DNA from: Saccoglossus kowalevskii
Taxonomy: Eukaryota; Hemichordata; Enteropneusta; Harrimaniidae
Reading direction: 5' to 3'
Length of the DNA: 12,164 nt
Assembly (NCBI RefSeq): GCF_000003605.2
Contig: NW_003134344.1
Coordinates: forward strand, 91,836-103,999
Shown here: positions 1 to 8,022 of the stretch, piece after piece
How the letters are laid out: the number at the start of each line of letters is the position of its first letter
How positions within the stretch are numbered: the stretch's first letter is position 1
Made by a program: the position numbers and the translations under genes
The notes under the pieces: generated by a model
What the model was told of the DNA's origin: nothing
The model's input: only the letters and a program-made list of their open reading frames with translations
Database searches by the model: none

Positions 1-1919
1 AGTGTCGTCAAAGAGGGCGTAATCAAGTATGATTTGGTTACGTAGCACTTGCCAGAGTGTAGTGGTTAGGCGATGGCTGAATACACGATCCTTGGGTGGT
101 GAAAACGATGATATGTGTATATTTCAGTCTGTATTTTTGCCTCATATTTGTCAAAAATTTCGAATGATTTATTTTATACAATCTTTTATATTGCATTTTA
201 TTTTATACTGTGAGCAATCACCTTCGCATTTGCCATTAATATGTGTTTATGTAATATATTTTTAGCTTACTAATGTGAATCTTGTTCGCCCCTATGTGCA
301 ATGATATTCTTAAATTACTGTTTTTTTCAATACTATACTAACATATTTTAAACTAGCAACTTGATTAAGCTTTACATAGTAAGCGGTGGCGGTATTCAAC
401 GAATATGCAGCCATTCGGCTCATTCAGATGAGCATGGGAAACAATAAAACAACATGCGTTTCAAAAACTACTAGTTTATCATATTAAACAATATTCAACG
501 GGATTATCAGATATAACATGTCTAATGTCGGAAATGTTAAACTATAATCATTGACCAGTCATTCATAGCATTATTACACTAAACGCTGTGATTTTCATTA
601 TACTACAATTGTGTTGTATTGTGATACACAACTGAGAAAACAGACCAATTAAGACTTAGACATTCAGACATATGAATCCAGGAATAATGATAAGCTTTGC
701 CAAGACTAAATCAATACCCCTGCAAAAAACGATATGGAGGAATACTACTTCATTCAGATAGACAATAGACCAAACTTAATATTACCATACTAGGCAACTC
801 TGATTGTTATTCCACAGGAAATAATCGTGCAAACAAGTGTACCCGATCCGCCATCCAGATACCTGTCATATCTGATAAACAAAATTTGCCAACTAAACCA
901 AGTTAACATTTTTTTTTTGAAAGAAAATTCGTTTGCACGTATTGGGGCTAATGTAAAACCTTTCCTCATTATAAAAAAAAAACTAATGTAGAACATTGTT
1001 GCTGGTGCTAATCTGAATAAAACTGTTCTCAGAACAATTACCAATTACCCCCAACTTCTGTTATGACACAATACGTGAATATATGGTTATGTTATTATTG
1101 TGTGGCGAGTTGTTTTACCTAAATGTTAATGGATCATATATGTGGGTTTCACATAATCCGTACGATCGCACCTTGAAACATATTCATACTCATGTATGCA
1201 TCATATTTCAAGCGGCCCGGGACTGCGTGTATAGGTTGCAAACACGCATACAAAGCCGTTACATGTTATTTTTACCAGTATATTTATTTAAAAGTTCTTT
1301 TAATGATACTTATTTGTGTGACGAGAATTAATGCAATGAAGATAGATTTATTAATTTCACTGTTTATTGCTATTGAATGTGTGATGTTGACATGACCAGA
1401 ATATTCTGGAAATGCGTGTTCGCATATTAAACAAATAGATATATGACAATGTGTTCTACTAATCATTACTGCCTACCATAAAGTAAAGAAAATATATGCA
1501 GACAGCTAGTCGAGCGTTAACTCTGGACTGGCACATATTCGAATTAATCCAGGGGGAAAAAGTAGTGGCGCCGTTCACAATTGATATTAATCTCTTAAAC
1601 AGTCAGAAAGCACACAATGATTAAGTACTCATTTAATTGTTAATTTTTCAGTGCCTTTGTGGATTGTGTTCTGATTTTGATTACTAGGCGCGACTCCATA
1701 TTTTTTCATGGCCCATGTTTACCCATACGCATCGTGAACGCAGCCACTTTGAATGTTTAGAACATATCACGGGATCAAGCTCTTGGGTTTCCAGATTGAT
1801 ACGAATCACAAGGCTTCAAACTACATTATTCGTAGTATTTCATTCAATGAATTCTTATTTTCTCGCAAACGACTCTAAATATCTTCTATCACTACATATC
1901 AGCCATTTCATTCGAAACC
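1..1919. other. AT-rich stretch with no supported gene
   Basis: I see no gene here. The longest ATG-started frames are a 70-codon plus-strand frame at 1715-1927, with C at -3 and so a weak start context, and an 82-codon frame within 1083-1331. Both are within what chance gives in DNA of this composition, and neither shows a domain, a signal peptide or splice sites that would extend it. Single AATAAA or TATA strings occur but not in a promoter or poly(A) arrangement. A minus-strand frame of about 40 codons runs off the left edge at position 1, so an exon continuing outside the window cannot be excluded. Confidence 0.7.
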
Positions 1920-1963
1920 GCCGGTAATATAGTAATATACCGTAACGGTATACAGTGACCGGC
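1920..1963. repeat. Nested inverted repeat (possible cruciform or hairpin)
   Basis: The core at 1936-1952 is a 17-nt perfect inverted repeat: arms TATACCGT and ACGGTATA around a single A. Outside it lies a second pair, GCCGGT at 1920-1925 and ACCGGC at 1958-1963, so the structure is nested. The two CpG-containing arms stand out in an AT-rich setting. A dimeric protein-binding site or a structured RNA element are both possible. I recognise no family. Confidence 0.6.
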
Positions 1964-3120
1964 TGTATTTTATTTTAAGGTGGGAAGGTGCAACTCTTTG
2001 CTCGAGTTAATATTAGTATTTACATGGCAAACAGTATTAGCTGCCATTATGACACTAGGTACAATAAGATATAATATTTGTTCAGGTGGCTTACCTTTTT
2101 TACAATTCACACTGGTAATTTATGTCATTCTTATATTTATCTTTTTCTAGCGCTGTTAACATGCGGAAAGATCATATGATACACGTTTATAATTACAAAC
2201 ACTTTAGATTTAGTTTCCGTGACGGGTATTTGCACAATTACAAAATACTACACATATTTAACCTTTTGTTTTTGGCAAGGCATCGTCTGACCGAATGTCA
2301 GGAGATAATGCCCAGTCCGCGGGCATCAGATTGGTGACAACAGTTAACTGCAGTAGACATGTTGAAGAGTGTATTTATAGGATAGATTATGGCCATGTGT
2401 TGAAATGAATACAAAAGCGGTAGCAATCATACTAAACTCCTAAGTGCAATAAAGTAATATATATAAACTACTTGAAACTGAAAAATTAGCAATTTATTTA
2501 TGACAATAAGAAGTACAACGTCTTAGAAAATAGAAAGTTAAAAAAAAGTTGTTGCCAGACTTTGAGTAAGTGCTCCCATTTATCACGACGTTCTGAAAGC
2601 CTAAAACAAATAATTCTTACTGTACAAGAGATCTCTATCAAAACTGGGCCTTGTTAAAATAAACAATTTCCACTGAATTAGGTGTTCAACACCAACATAG
2701 ATTATAGAAAGGAATATAAGCCAGGCACTAATGTACAATTTCAAAAATACATAATTAATGAATTTATATCCGGTAACTAAATGCGTACATTCGTTTTAAT
2801 GGACTCAAATGTTATACGTCTGAGTTGTTTTTGCCACAGATGTTAGATTTCTGGAATAATAAAATAGAGAATAAATTACGTCAGTCATTTTTTTGTTGTT
2901 GCTATGTGTTGCGCTCCGGACAATAACGCAAGTGTTCAGCATAGTGTTCACTTCAACTTGCATACACACAACCGCAGTAAAATCAAGATCTGATGTAATA
3001 GAGACAATTTACAAATTTGACAAAGTTTTAAATTAAATCTGAATTAAAGTCATGACACTAGCTAACACACTTTCGAGTGAAAACGTTTCATTTAATTAAC
3101 GAACGGCTATACTGGCCAAC
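1964..3120. other. AT-rich stretch with no supported gene
   Basis: Nothing recognisable. A 71-codon plus-strand frame at 2122-2337 is rich in F, H, Y and L, which AT-rich non-coding DNA produces readily. Poly(A)-signal-like AATAAA strings occur (for example near 2860) without any upstream gene to terminate. Confidence 0.7.
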
Positions 3121-3144
3121 AGTGTGTTGCAAAAAAAGAAAACC

Positions 3145-3204
3145 ATGGCTCTTCCCACGTCATTCGAGGCAGAATGGAATAAACTTGCACTCGCAGTATT
3201 TTAG
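3145..3204 (+). CDS. Candidate 19-codon small ORF with strong Kozak context
   Basis: A 19-codon frame opens at an ATG in the context AAAACCATGGCT, close to the ideal animal Kozak sequence (A at -3 if AACC is aligned, G at +4), and closes at TAG 3202-3204. The peptide starts MALPTSFEAEW. It lies in a CpG-bearing patch with two CRE-like half sites, and a GTAAGC splice-donor-like string follows at 3241. It might be an upstream ORF or the first exon of a transcript. It is far too short to be supported by length, and a chance ATG is the simplest explanation. Confidence 0.1.
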   Translation: MALPTSFEAEWNKLALAVF

Positions 3205-3219
3205 GCCTCCTACGTCATT
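3157..3219. promoter_or_regulatory. Pair of CRE/ATF-like half sites
   Basis: The octamer ACGTCATT occurs at 3157-3164 and again at 3212-3219, 55 bp apart. On the minus strand each reads AATGACGT, and TGACGT is the half site bound by CREB/ATF-type bZIP proteins. Both sit in a short CpG-containing patch. Regulatory activity is inference only. Confidence 0.25.
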
Positions 3220-3853
3220 TTGTCACCGTCGGCGTTGTCCGGTAAGCGAGGCATAAAATCGATCATCAATTTCCGTGCGTAGACAAATAAAACAACGAAA
3301 CGAGTTTATTGAAGTATGACAATAAATTCTTCAAAGTTAAACATCTGAAACCGACATGGACGACAGACAATATAACTCGACATCGAAAATGAAACGGGAA
3401 GAGTCAAAGATAAAAACAAACACAAACATGACGAGTATTTCGAATATATGAAAACATGCAGTAACAAACATAGATCAACTAATGTGTTCATTGATAATTG
3501 ACGAAAACATATCTGCAGTAACTACAAAGTCAACTACAAATAATATTACGTGGCAGTCGACTGCGTGTGAAGGGGTAGAATATCATAAATATGAACTGAC
3601 CGAGATAACCTCAGTGTTGCAGGAATTTGGGTAAATATGGAATAATACCAAGCGTCAACACATCGAACTAGAAGAAAAGTTTAAAGCATACGATTAAAAT
3701 AACAGTTTTTGGGCGACGATTTCTGCCTTGACCGTTCAAATTCGTTCCTATAAACTGTTGGTAGAAGTTTGACATTGAAATTTTACGCACAGAAATATCC
3801 AATTAAGAGATCTTCAAAGAATTTAAAAACAAAACAAAAAAAAACATCATAAA
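3220..3853. other. AT-rich stretch with no supported gene
   Basis: No gene or recognisable repeat. A GTAAGC splice-donor-like string at 3241 and scattered AATAAA strings are compatible with intronic or intergenic sequence. The 61-codon minus-strand frame at 3306-3491 is L/F/S-rich and looks like a chance frame. Confidence 0.65.
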
Positions 3854-4051
3854 TTATGAAACTAAACGACTCAATGCACCGGTAGTTCGATCAATTAGTA
3901 AGTAACCTAGCAAAGTATTGCAAATAGTCGAAAAAGATATAGGATCAAACCACCAACTGCGACGGTCACAGCGGCTTCTCCCCGATTTCAGCGACATACC
4001 ATATGATATGATTCGCGAACTACTATACTCGTTCGTCACCTTATTAACCAT
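3854..4051 (-). CDS. Candidate 65-codon ORF, unrecognised
   Basis: The minus-strand frame starts at an ATG in the context AGCACCATGGTT, an excellent Kozak match, and ends at TAA 3856-3854, giving 65 residues. The frame can be extended upstream to 4087 without a stop, but only the ATG is a credible eukaryotic start. The first half is polar and basic (a KSGRSRCDRRSWW stretch). The second half holds a hydrophobic segment, FSTICNTLLGYLLI, that could be a weak membrane helix. Many codons follow the purine-any-pyrimidine pattern. I do not recognise the protein. A frame of this length is expected several times by chance in a window of this size and composition. Confidence 0.12.
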   Translation of the reverse strand: MVNKVTNEYSSSRIISYGMSLKSGRSRCDRRSWWFDPISFSTICNTLLGYLLIDRTTGALSRLVS

Positions 4052-4414
4052 GGTGCTAGTACTATAATATCTGATGAGTCCCGTCAAGTAATTGTAATAC
4101 TATTGCCCAAAAGCACAGACAATTTTGTTTTAACTGGCAGTTATGTTTACAGTGTTTTTCAGTGTTGTTTTTGCCAATTGATTCGGAAACATTCAATAAT
4201 TTAACAAGTTGTATTTATATTTTATTCGAATACCTTCAAATTGGGCAAAATGTCAAGCGAGTTTATTTTTATTGTGTTAAATAAAGATGGTCTGGCAGTT
4301 GCTCCATTCACAGTGAGTCGCTTAGCAGCATCCTACGTGTAGAAATAAATGTTGCAACTTAGTGCCCGGATGTACGCCCGAGATTACTTGTTCCACTCGC
4401 CTGACTCTAACAGT

Positions 4415-4426
4415 CACGCATGCGTG
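4415..4426. promoter_or_regulatory. 12-bp palindrome resembling an NRF1 site
   Basis: CACGCATGCGTG is a perfect 12-bp palindrome around the CGCATGCG core typical of NRF1 sites, whose full consensus is TGCGCATGCGCA. Two CpGs in an otherwise AT-rich setting make it conspicuous. Binding is inference. Confidence 0.25.
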
Positions 4427-4933
4427 GTGCTAATAACATTACTGAGGTTATGACGAAGGCGTATCTTATTAACGTCCAATTAATCTAAATCATTGATCAT
4501 AAAGCACTCCAACCACTATTTTATTGGCATCGATTTTTGGCAACAAAGGATTATTAAACATTCGTACATTTTAAAAAAAATGAACATCGATAAGCAGGAA
4601 TATATTTTAAGTATATTGATATGTGTAGCATAACATGTTGTGTACTGTGAGGTAGAAAGTTAGATTAGTTATTAAAACATTGAAAATAGATTAAATTATA
4701 GTAAAGTATAAGATAGACGCAATCTACAACTCGAAGTGTTTTTGCGTTAGAGTTCTCGGCGATTTTACGCCAGGAATTCCTTATGTTGGTGATACTTTAT
4801 TACTTGTGCACAGTCTGTCATTCGTAAACTCAGCACTTTATCCACGCCTATCCAATGTCATTGATAGCGTGTTGATTTGTCTTGTGACTTGTACTTACTA
4901 GCATAAACAAGCTTGCAATTGCTATGTGTCACG

Positions 4934-4947
4934 AGGTCACTGGGTCA
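4934..4947 (+). promoter_or_regulatory. DR2-type nuclear receptor element
   Basis: AGGTCA-CT-GGGTCA is a two-base-spaced direct repeat with both halves fitting RGGTCA, the arrangement bound by RAR/RXR-type and related nuclear receptors. The second half continues into GGGTCAAATATTAACCC, an imperfect inverted repeat. Chance occurrence of two good half sites at a permitted spacing is not negligible in 12 kb. Confidence 0.3.
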
Positions 4948-5021
4948 AATATTAACCCAAAATACCAAATAGTATGCAATACGTTTACTACCTCGTGTGT
5001 GGGTTCTTAACCAATATAAAA

Positions 5022-5038
5022 TTACACAATTTGTGTAA
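5022..5038. repeat. 17-nt perfect inverted repeat
   Basis: Arms TTACACAA and TTGTGTAA flank a single T. It could be a dimer-binding site or a short hairpin. No flanking element explains it. Confidence 0.6.
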
Positions 5039-5191
5039 CACAAGTATAATTTAGACTGATGGGCTCCAGTAGAGTTCAATATAACTATATGCACATAAGC
5101 AGCAATAATGTACACCGGCCAATCTTACACATACGACACTACACGTGAATTACGTGAAACCATAGTTTATTAGGATACACAAAACATATAC

Positions 5192-5425
5192 TTGCTACAG
5201 TTCTCTCTGTCGGTATCGCCCGCCCTTGCAGAGGTACAGCACAACACGCGGCCCTCATCACGCACCAACGCAACTATGTTGTTGGTAAGAGGTGGGAGTT
5301 ACGATATTTCGCACTGTAGACACCACGGCAAAGTCGGTAACTACCCTTCGACCAGGGGAGGAACGGCGTACCCTACTAGTCACGTGTATCAGTGCCATGC
5401 ACTCTTAAAATATTACATAAATTAA
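5192..5425. other. GC-rich patch, open on the plus strand but without an ATG start
   Basis: This stretch is clearly richer in G+C and CpG than its flanks. One plus-strand frame stays open for 77 codons, but its first possible start is TTG, and the first ATG is at about codon 29, so it is not a credible eukaryotic ORF. GTTGGTAAGAGG at about 5281 resembles a splice donor. On the minus strand another frame is open for about 40 codons. It may be a degraded mobile-element fragment, an untranslated exon or a regulatory patch. I recognise no protein motif in any frame. Confidence 0.45.
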
Positions 5426-5575
5426 CTGGCCAGGAAAATAACAATTCTAGTAATTAACAAGGTAATATAATAGCTTAAAGCCCAAGACTAACTAGTGTGT
5501 GTGTAGGAATGTTCGGTACCTGACGTTTCCAGACGTGCGTCGAACAGTGTCAGTCGGCAGCGTCGCCCGGTGAAT

Positions 5576-5581
5576 TATAAG
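5576..5581 (+). promoter_or_regulatory. TATA-box-like element
   Basis: TATAAG lies in the context GGTGAATTATAAGAAGCC, GC-rich on both sides, as in many LTR and core promoters. The nearest initiator-like CCATTCT is about 40 bp downstream, farther than the usual 25-30 bp, which weakens the call. Confidence 0.25.
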
Positions 5582-5742
5582 AAGCCAGCGACGGTAATTA
5601 GCGACTTGAACTTTCCATTCTCGTCCACCGCGCCAAGGCTTCCTTTCCAGTTAGACTTCAGACTGATGTTCAACGCCGGGTTCGACTATGGATGCGTCAT
5701 GAATTTGTTTTTGCGTATCTGTAATTGGTTAGAGTTTTGAAA

Positions 5743-5931
5743 ATGAATAAAGAGAGTTTGAGTTGGTCTTGGGGAGCACAGCACGATAGACGCAGTAGAG
5801 AGAGTGCAGTCCTGGGCAGTCGAGGGCAGTCCTGGAGAGCCTTGGGGCGAGCCTTGACGCAGTCTAAGAGAGTCTTGGGTCAGCCTTGCGATAGTCTTGG
5901 GGATTTTTCCCCAGGGCGCCGTGTCTTATAG
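5743..5931 (+). CDS. Candidate 62-codon ORF made largely of a short tandem repeat
   Basis: An ATG with A at -3 (TTGAAAATGAAT) opens a frame of 62 codons ending at TAG 5929-5931. The product would begin MNKESLSWSWGAQ and be rich in R, S, G and L. Most of its length is dictated by the 10-12 bp degenerate repeat at 5808-5904, whose unit is mostly not a multiple of three, so the residues do not repeat regularly as they would in a protein under selection. An AATAAA sits directly on the first codons. I do not recognise it, and a chance frame through GC-rich repeat DNA is the likeliest explanation. Confidence 0.08.
   Translation: MNKESLSWSWGAQHDRRSRESAVLGSRGQSWRALGRALTQSKRVLGQPCDSLGDFSPGRRVL
5746..5775 (+). 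terminator. Poly(A) signal with GT-rich downstream element
   Basis: AATAAA at 5746-5751 is followed within about 10-25 bases by GTTTGAGTTGGTCTTGGGG, a GT-rich run of the kind that follows eukaryotic cleavage sites. With the TATA box 170 bp upstream, the order resembles U3-R-U5 of an LTR. It would equally fit an unrelated chance pairing. Confidence 0.25.
5808..5904 (+). repeat. Nine-unit degenerate 10-12 bp tandem repeat
   Basis: Nine consecutive units begin at 5808, 5818, 5828, 5838, 5850, 5861, 5871, 5882 and 5893. Each starts AGT or AGC, and the consensus is close to AGYCYTGGGG with one or two variable bases. The average unit length is just under 11 bp, close to one DNA helical turn. A related GGTCTTGGGGAGC precedes the array at about 5765. 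Units differ from each other at two to four positions, so the array is old or under loose constraint. Confidence 0.7.
5899..5912. promoter_or_regulatory. Rel/NF-kB-like palindrome
   Basis: GGGGATTTTTCCCC has perfect 5-bp arms (GGGGA/TCCCC) around four T. It fits the Rel-family consensus (GGG, A/T-rich centre, CCC) described for Dorsal/Relish-type proteins. It closes the tandem array and is immediately followed by CAGGGCGCC. Function is inference. Confidence 0.3.
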
Positions 5932-6215
5932 TGTGCTCGATTGACCGACTAAGACGAGAGCTGAAACGTATTTCGCTGTATGTGTCTTATTTGACTGTAA
6001 AGTAAAAGTGACTTTCCTGATCCCGCACCTCAAGGGGACGAGATATAGATACGAGACGAGATTCCCCCCTGGCAAGTGTGGAGAACCCCGAGGAAAAGAA
6101 TTTACCCCCTGATAGTAGTATGTGGTGGTACTGCTCGCCGCTTCCAGGGTCGTACAAAGCGTAGATGTTGGTCAAGGTCTCCAGCAGCAACAACCGAGCA
6201 CCACGCTGTCTCAGT

Positions 6216-6264
6216 CTTTAAATACCCTGCCATCACATGGCTAATTGTGTCCATCGCTAATTGG
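6216..6264 (-). promoter_or_regulatory. CCAAT box and TATA box in core-promoter spacing
   Basis: Read on the minus strand, GGACCAATTAGC (CCAAT at 6264-6260) is followed 40 bp later by GGGTATTTAAAGACTG (TATTTAAAG at 6224-6216). About 27 bp further on lies CTCGGTTGTTG, one base off an arthropod-style TCAGTT initiator. Order and spacing match an animal core promoter or LTR U3. The predicted transcript would run toward lower coordinates through the GC-rich island. Confidence 0.3.
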
Positions 6265-6340
6265 TCCGCGACACCTGTTCATTCATCACACGGATACTTG
6301 TCCAGCATTGTCCAAGTGCAACCTCGAGGTCACGTAATAG

Positions 6341-6978
6341 GTACTTTCTGTTCGTGTAGTGACAAATGTGGCTACCTACTGGGCTACAAAACCTACCTCT
6401 GGGCTTTTATCAATTTATATTATTATAATAAATTACTAAATACAAAATTACATAATAACAAACGTGTCCTTTTAATAATGCAGTTTCTGATATGATCCAA
6501 ACACCTCGTGACACTATGTAAACAATTATGGAGTGTCTTTAATTGTTGTTTATTTCCTTAAAAATCGGAAATATAAAATATCCTGTCCCTACCTTCCTCT
6601 TCATATTTACTATACTGGAACCTCCTATCCCTTATCCAAACATACATAAACTGTAACTGACCGCTGTAAACAAACTGTTGTACAATATTTACATATATGA
6701 ATTAATATTGTGTAGTTATTTTGTCACCCCCCCAACGATCACAACATTTTAAACTAGTTTTTTATTACCGTGTGTCCGTCGACTTAAACATGATTGCTAT
6801 ATAATAATGGTTTTCCAGGAGTGTAGTCACATTTTATATTAACAGCAGTCTATGTTGTCGTCCTACTTTTATGTGTAGAGGTGGATAATGTATATACATA
6901 CATAAATATATATACATGCTTGTAAAATGAATCTTCTCTGAAGTCCTGAGCGTAATATTCATTCGTATATTATTAATC
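6341..6978. other. AT-rich stretch with no supported gene
   Basis: No gene. It contains a C7 run near 6726 and the AT simple-sequence hairpin at 6888-6917. Otherwise it is unremarkable AT-rich sequence. Confidence 0.65.
6888..6917. repeat. TA/CATA simple sequence forming an inverted repeat
   Basis: Perfect 9-bp arms ATGTATATA (6888-6896) and TATATACAT (6909-6917) flank a 12-nt CATA-rich loop. This is low-complexity DNA likely to be length-variable. Confidence 0.6.
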
Positions 6979-7290
6979 CTAATTTCGCCAGAGGACACTA
7001 GTTAGTGAAGAGAATTGCCACAGAGACTCATTAAGGAATACATATATACAATTATCGTGTATTAAACATATGCCAGGAAGCATTATGTTTTATATATAGT
7101 ACTGTTTGACGCGGAAATTAATAATAATTAATAAAGAGCTCATTTTTGAATGATAACTAATTTTACTTGAGGACACTAGTTAGTGAAGAAAATTGCGAGG
7201 GAGACTAATTATTAAGGATTACATATATACGATTATTCTGTATTAAAAATATACCAGGAAGCATAATGCCAGTTATATAGTACTGTTTTA
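6979..7290 (+). repeat. Diverged tandem duplication, two copies 178 bp apart
   Basis: Copy 1 (6991-7107) and copy 2 (7169-7288) share GAGGACACTAGTTAGTGAAG, ACATATATAC, CCAGGAAGCAT and ATATAGTACTGTTT in the same order. By eye they are about 85 percent identical, with one 3-nt indel. Weaker similarity extends back to 6979 and 7157. Each copy carries the quasi-palindrome CACTAGTTAGTG intact. A 49-nt AT-rich spacer separates them. No coding frame spans either copy. It is either an old local duplication or two insertions of one short element. Confidence 0.8.
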
Positions 7291-7746
7291 TATATAATAC
7301 ATTAAATAAACTCCGTAGACGTTGCGATTTGTTGCGATATTATGTGCAGGATATGACCTTTTCTTTAGACTTATACCACATAATGATATAATGGAAAAAT
7401 CATTATCCAGGAATAGATATGTATCCGTCTTGTTATTCATGGTCAATTCAAGTAACTCCTTTACTTAATATATTTCGTGAAAGCTCTATATATTAAATTG
7501 TACGGTGTTATTCAATGTAAAATTACAATTATTACCACAATTTTAGTGTTGTCGAAATCAGTTTAAATCAAACAAAAGTCAAACATACAAAACATGAATG
7601 CTCATGAAATAATTCCCCTCATCCGATTTGCGTAGCTGGAGAAGACACATATAATTCTTTGCTTGAGCTGTGCATGCCCGGCGTAAACCTTAAACTGACC
7701 ACTTCTTTTATACATTCCAAGTAGGGAATTTAAAAAACTCAAACGT
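7291..7746. other. AT-rich stretch with no supported gene
   Basis: No gene. It contains a 10-bp imperfect direct repeat, GTTGCGATTT then GTTGCGATAT (7321-7340). TGACCTTT at 7354-7361 reads AAAGGTCA on the minus strand, an exact match to the monomeric NR4A/NBRE site. Either may be chance. Confidence 0.6.
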
Positions 7747-8019
7747 TCACGAATCGAATGCTTCAAAAGATCTGACTTCATATTTTCTTCCCAATAATAG
7801 CATTATAATTTCAGTTCGTTGTTTGCTGTCTTCAGTCGAGCCTTGACATAGTCCGTAACTGTTATAATAAATAAATGCATTGTTAATATTATCTAGCATA
7901 GCTGCTATTGAAAGAGTATCAGTCTCATAAATGAATTGGCATGAGAGGGCGCCATCTGTCCATCCAGGGAACGTTTTGAAGTCAGCCCACGGTAAGCCAT
8001 TATCGAAGCACCAATGTCC
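7747..8019 (-). CDS. Candidate terminal exon or gene relic, 90 codons, unrecognised
   Basis: On the minus strand the frame is open from a TAA at 8025-8023 to a TGA at 7749-7747. If an intron ended at AAAAG (8024-8020), the exon would start in phase at 8019 with GGACATTGG. The product would have 90 residues and is rich in W, C, G, D and P near its start (beginning GHWCFDNGLPWADF), unlike the K/N/I/Y-rich frames typical of AT-rich non-coding DNA. Many codons fit the purine-any-pyrimidine pattern. The only internal ATG candidates leave about 50 residues. The acceptor has a weak pyrimidine tract, and no poly(A) signal follows closely. I do not recognise the family. Frames of this length arise by chance a few times per window of this size. 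Confidence 0.2.
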   Translation of the reverse strand, partial: GHWCFDNGLPWADFKTFPGWTDGALSCQFIYETDTLSIAAMLDNINNAFIYYNSYGLCQGSTEDSKQRTEIIMLLLGRKYEVRSFEAFDS

Positions 8020-8022
8020 CTT

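Larger units (their letters stand above)
4088..5191. other. Gene-free stretch with isolated palindromes and a nuclear-receptor-type site
   Basis: No gene is visible. Notable short elements inside (4415-4426, 4934-4947 and 5022-5038) are listed separately. Around 4145-4170 there is a short imperfect duplication of CAGTGTT followed by a T run. The rest is AT-rich sequence without recognisable structure. Confidence 0.6.
5500..6340. other. CpG- and GC-rich island with promoter-like signals on both strands
   Basis: This is the largest compositional anomaly in the window, with abundant CpG and sharp contrast with the AT-rich sequence before 5480 and after about 6390. It contains a plus-strand TATA box (5576-5581) and poly(A) module (5746-5775), a 10-12 bp tandem repeat (5808-5904), a kB-like palindrome (5899-5912), and minus-strand CCAAT and TATA motifs (6260-6264 and 6216-6224). 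The plus-strand frame at 6076-6495 is open for 139 codons but begins with GTG and has no ATG until its last few codons, so it is not a plausible eukaryotic gene. A decayed LTR, a promoter region and a non-coding exon are all possible. No reverse transcriptase, gag or integrase frame is visible nearby. Confidence 0.5.

Noticed and set aside
57-70. GTGTAGTGGTTAGG looks like a tRNA A box and D loop.
   Set aside because: No B box follows at tRNA or SINE distance and the D stem does not pair.
790-1044. 84-codon minus-strand frame.
   Set aside because: It is F/I/L-rich as expected of AT-rich DNA, with no motif, no credible start context and no supporting neighbours.
4071-4095. CTGATGAGTCCCGTC resembles the start of a hammerhead ribozyme core (CUGAUGA plus stem II).
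   Set aside because: The required GGACGAAA-type second half of the core does not follow, and no stem I or stem III pairing forms around the upstream GTC at 4035.
5487-5498. ACTAACTAGTGT is the reverse complement of a 12-mer (ACACTAGTTAGT) in the 6991 and 7169 repeat copies.
   Set aside because: Similarity stops at 12 bases, and several such shared 12-mers are expected by chance in 12 kb.
5771-5902. Several G runs of three or four could form a G-quadruplex.
   Set aside because: The loops between G runs vary from 7 to about 30 bases, too long and irregular for a convincing quadruplex.
5987-6193. 68-codon minus-strand frame inside the GC-rich island.
   Set aside because: It starts only at TTG, contains no ATG, and has no recognisable motif. 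It would be part of an untranslated leader if the minus-strand promoter were real.
6076-6495. 139-codon open frame on the plus strand, the longest in the window.
   Set aside because: It begins with GTG, has no ATG until its last five codons, runs from GC-rich island into AT-rich DNA, and shows no motif. Low stop density in GC-rich DNA explains it.
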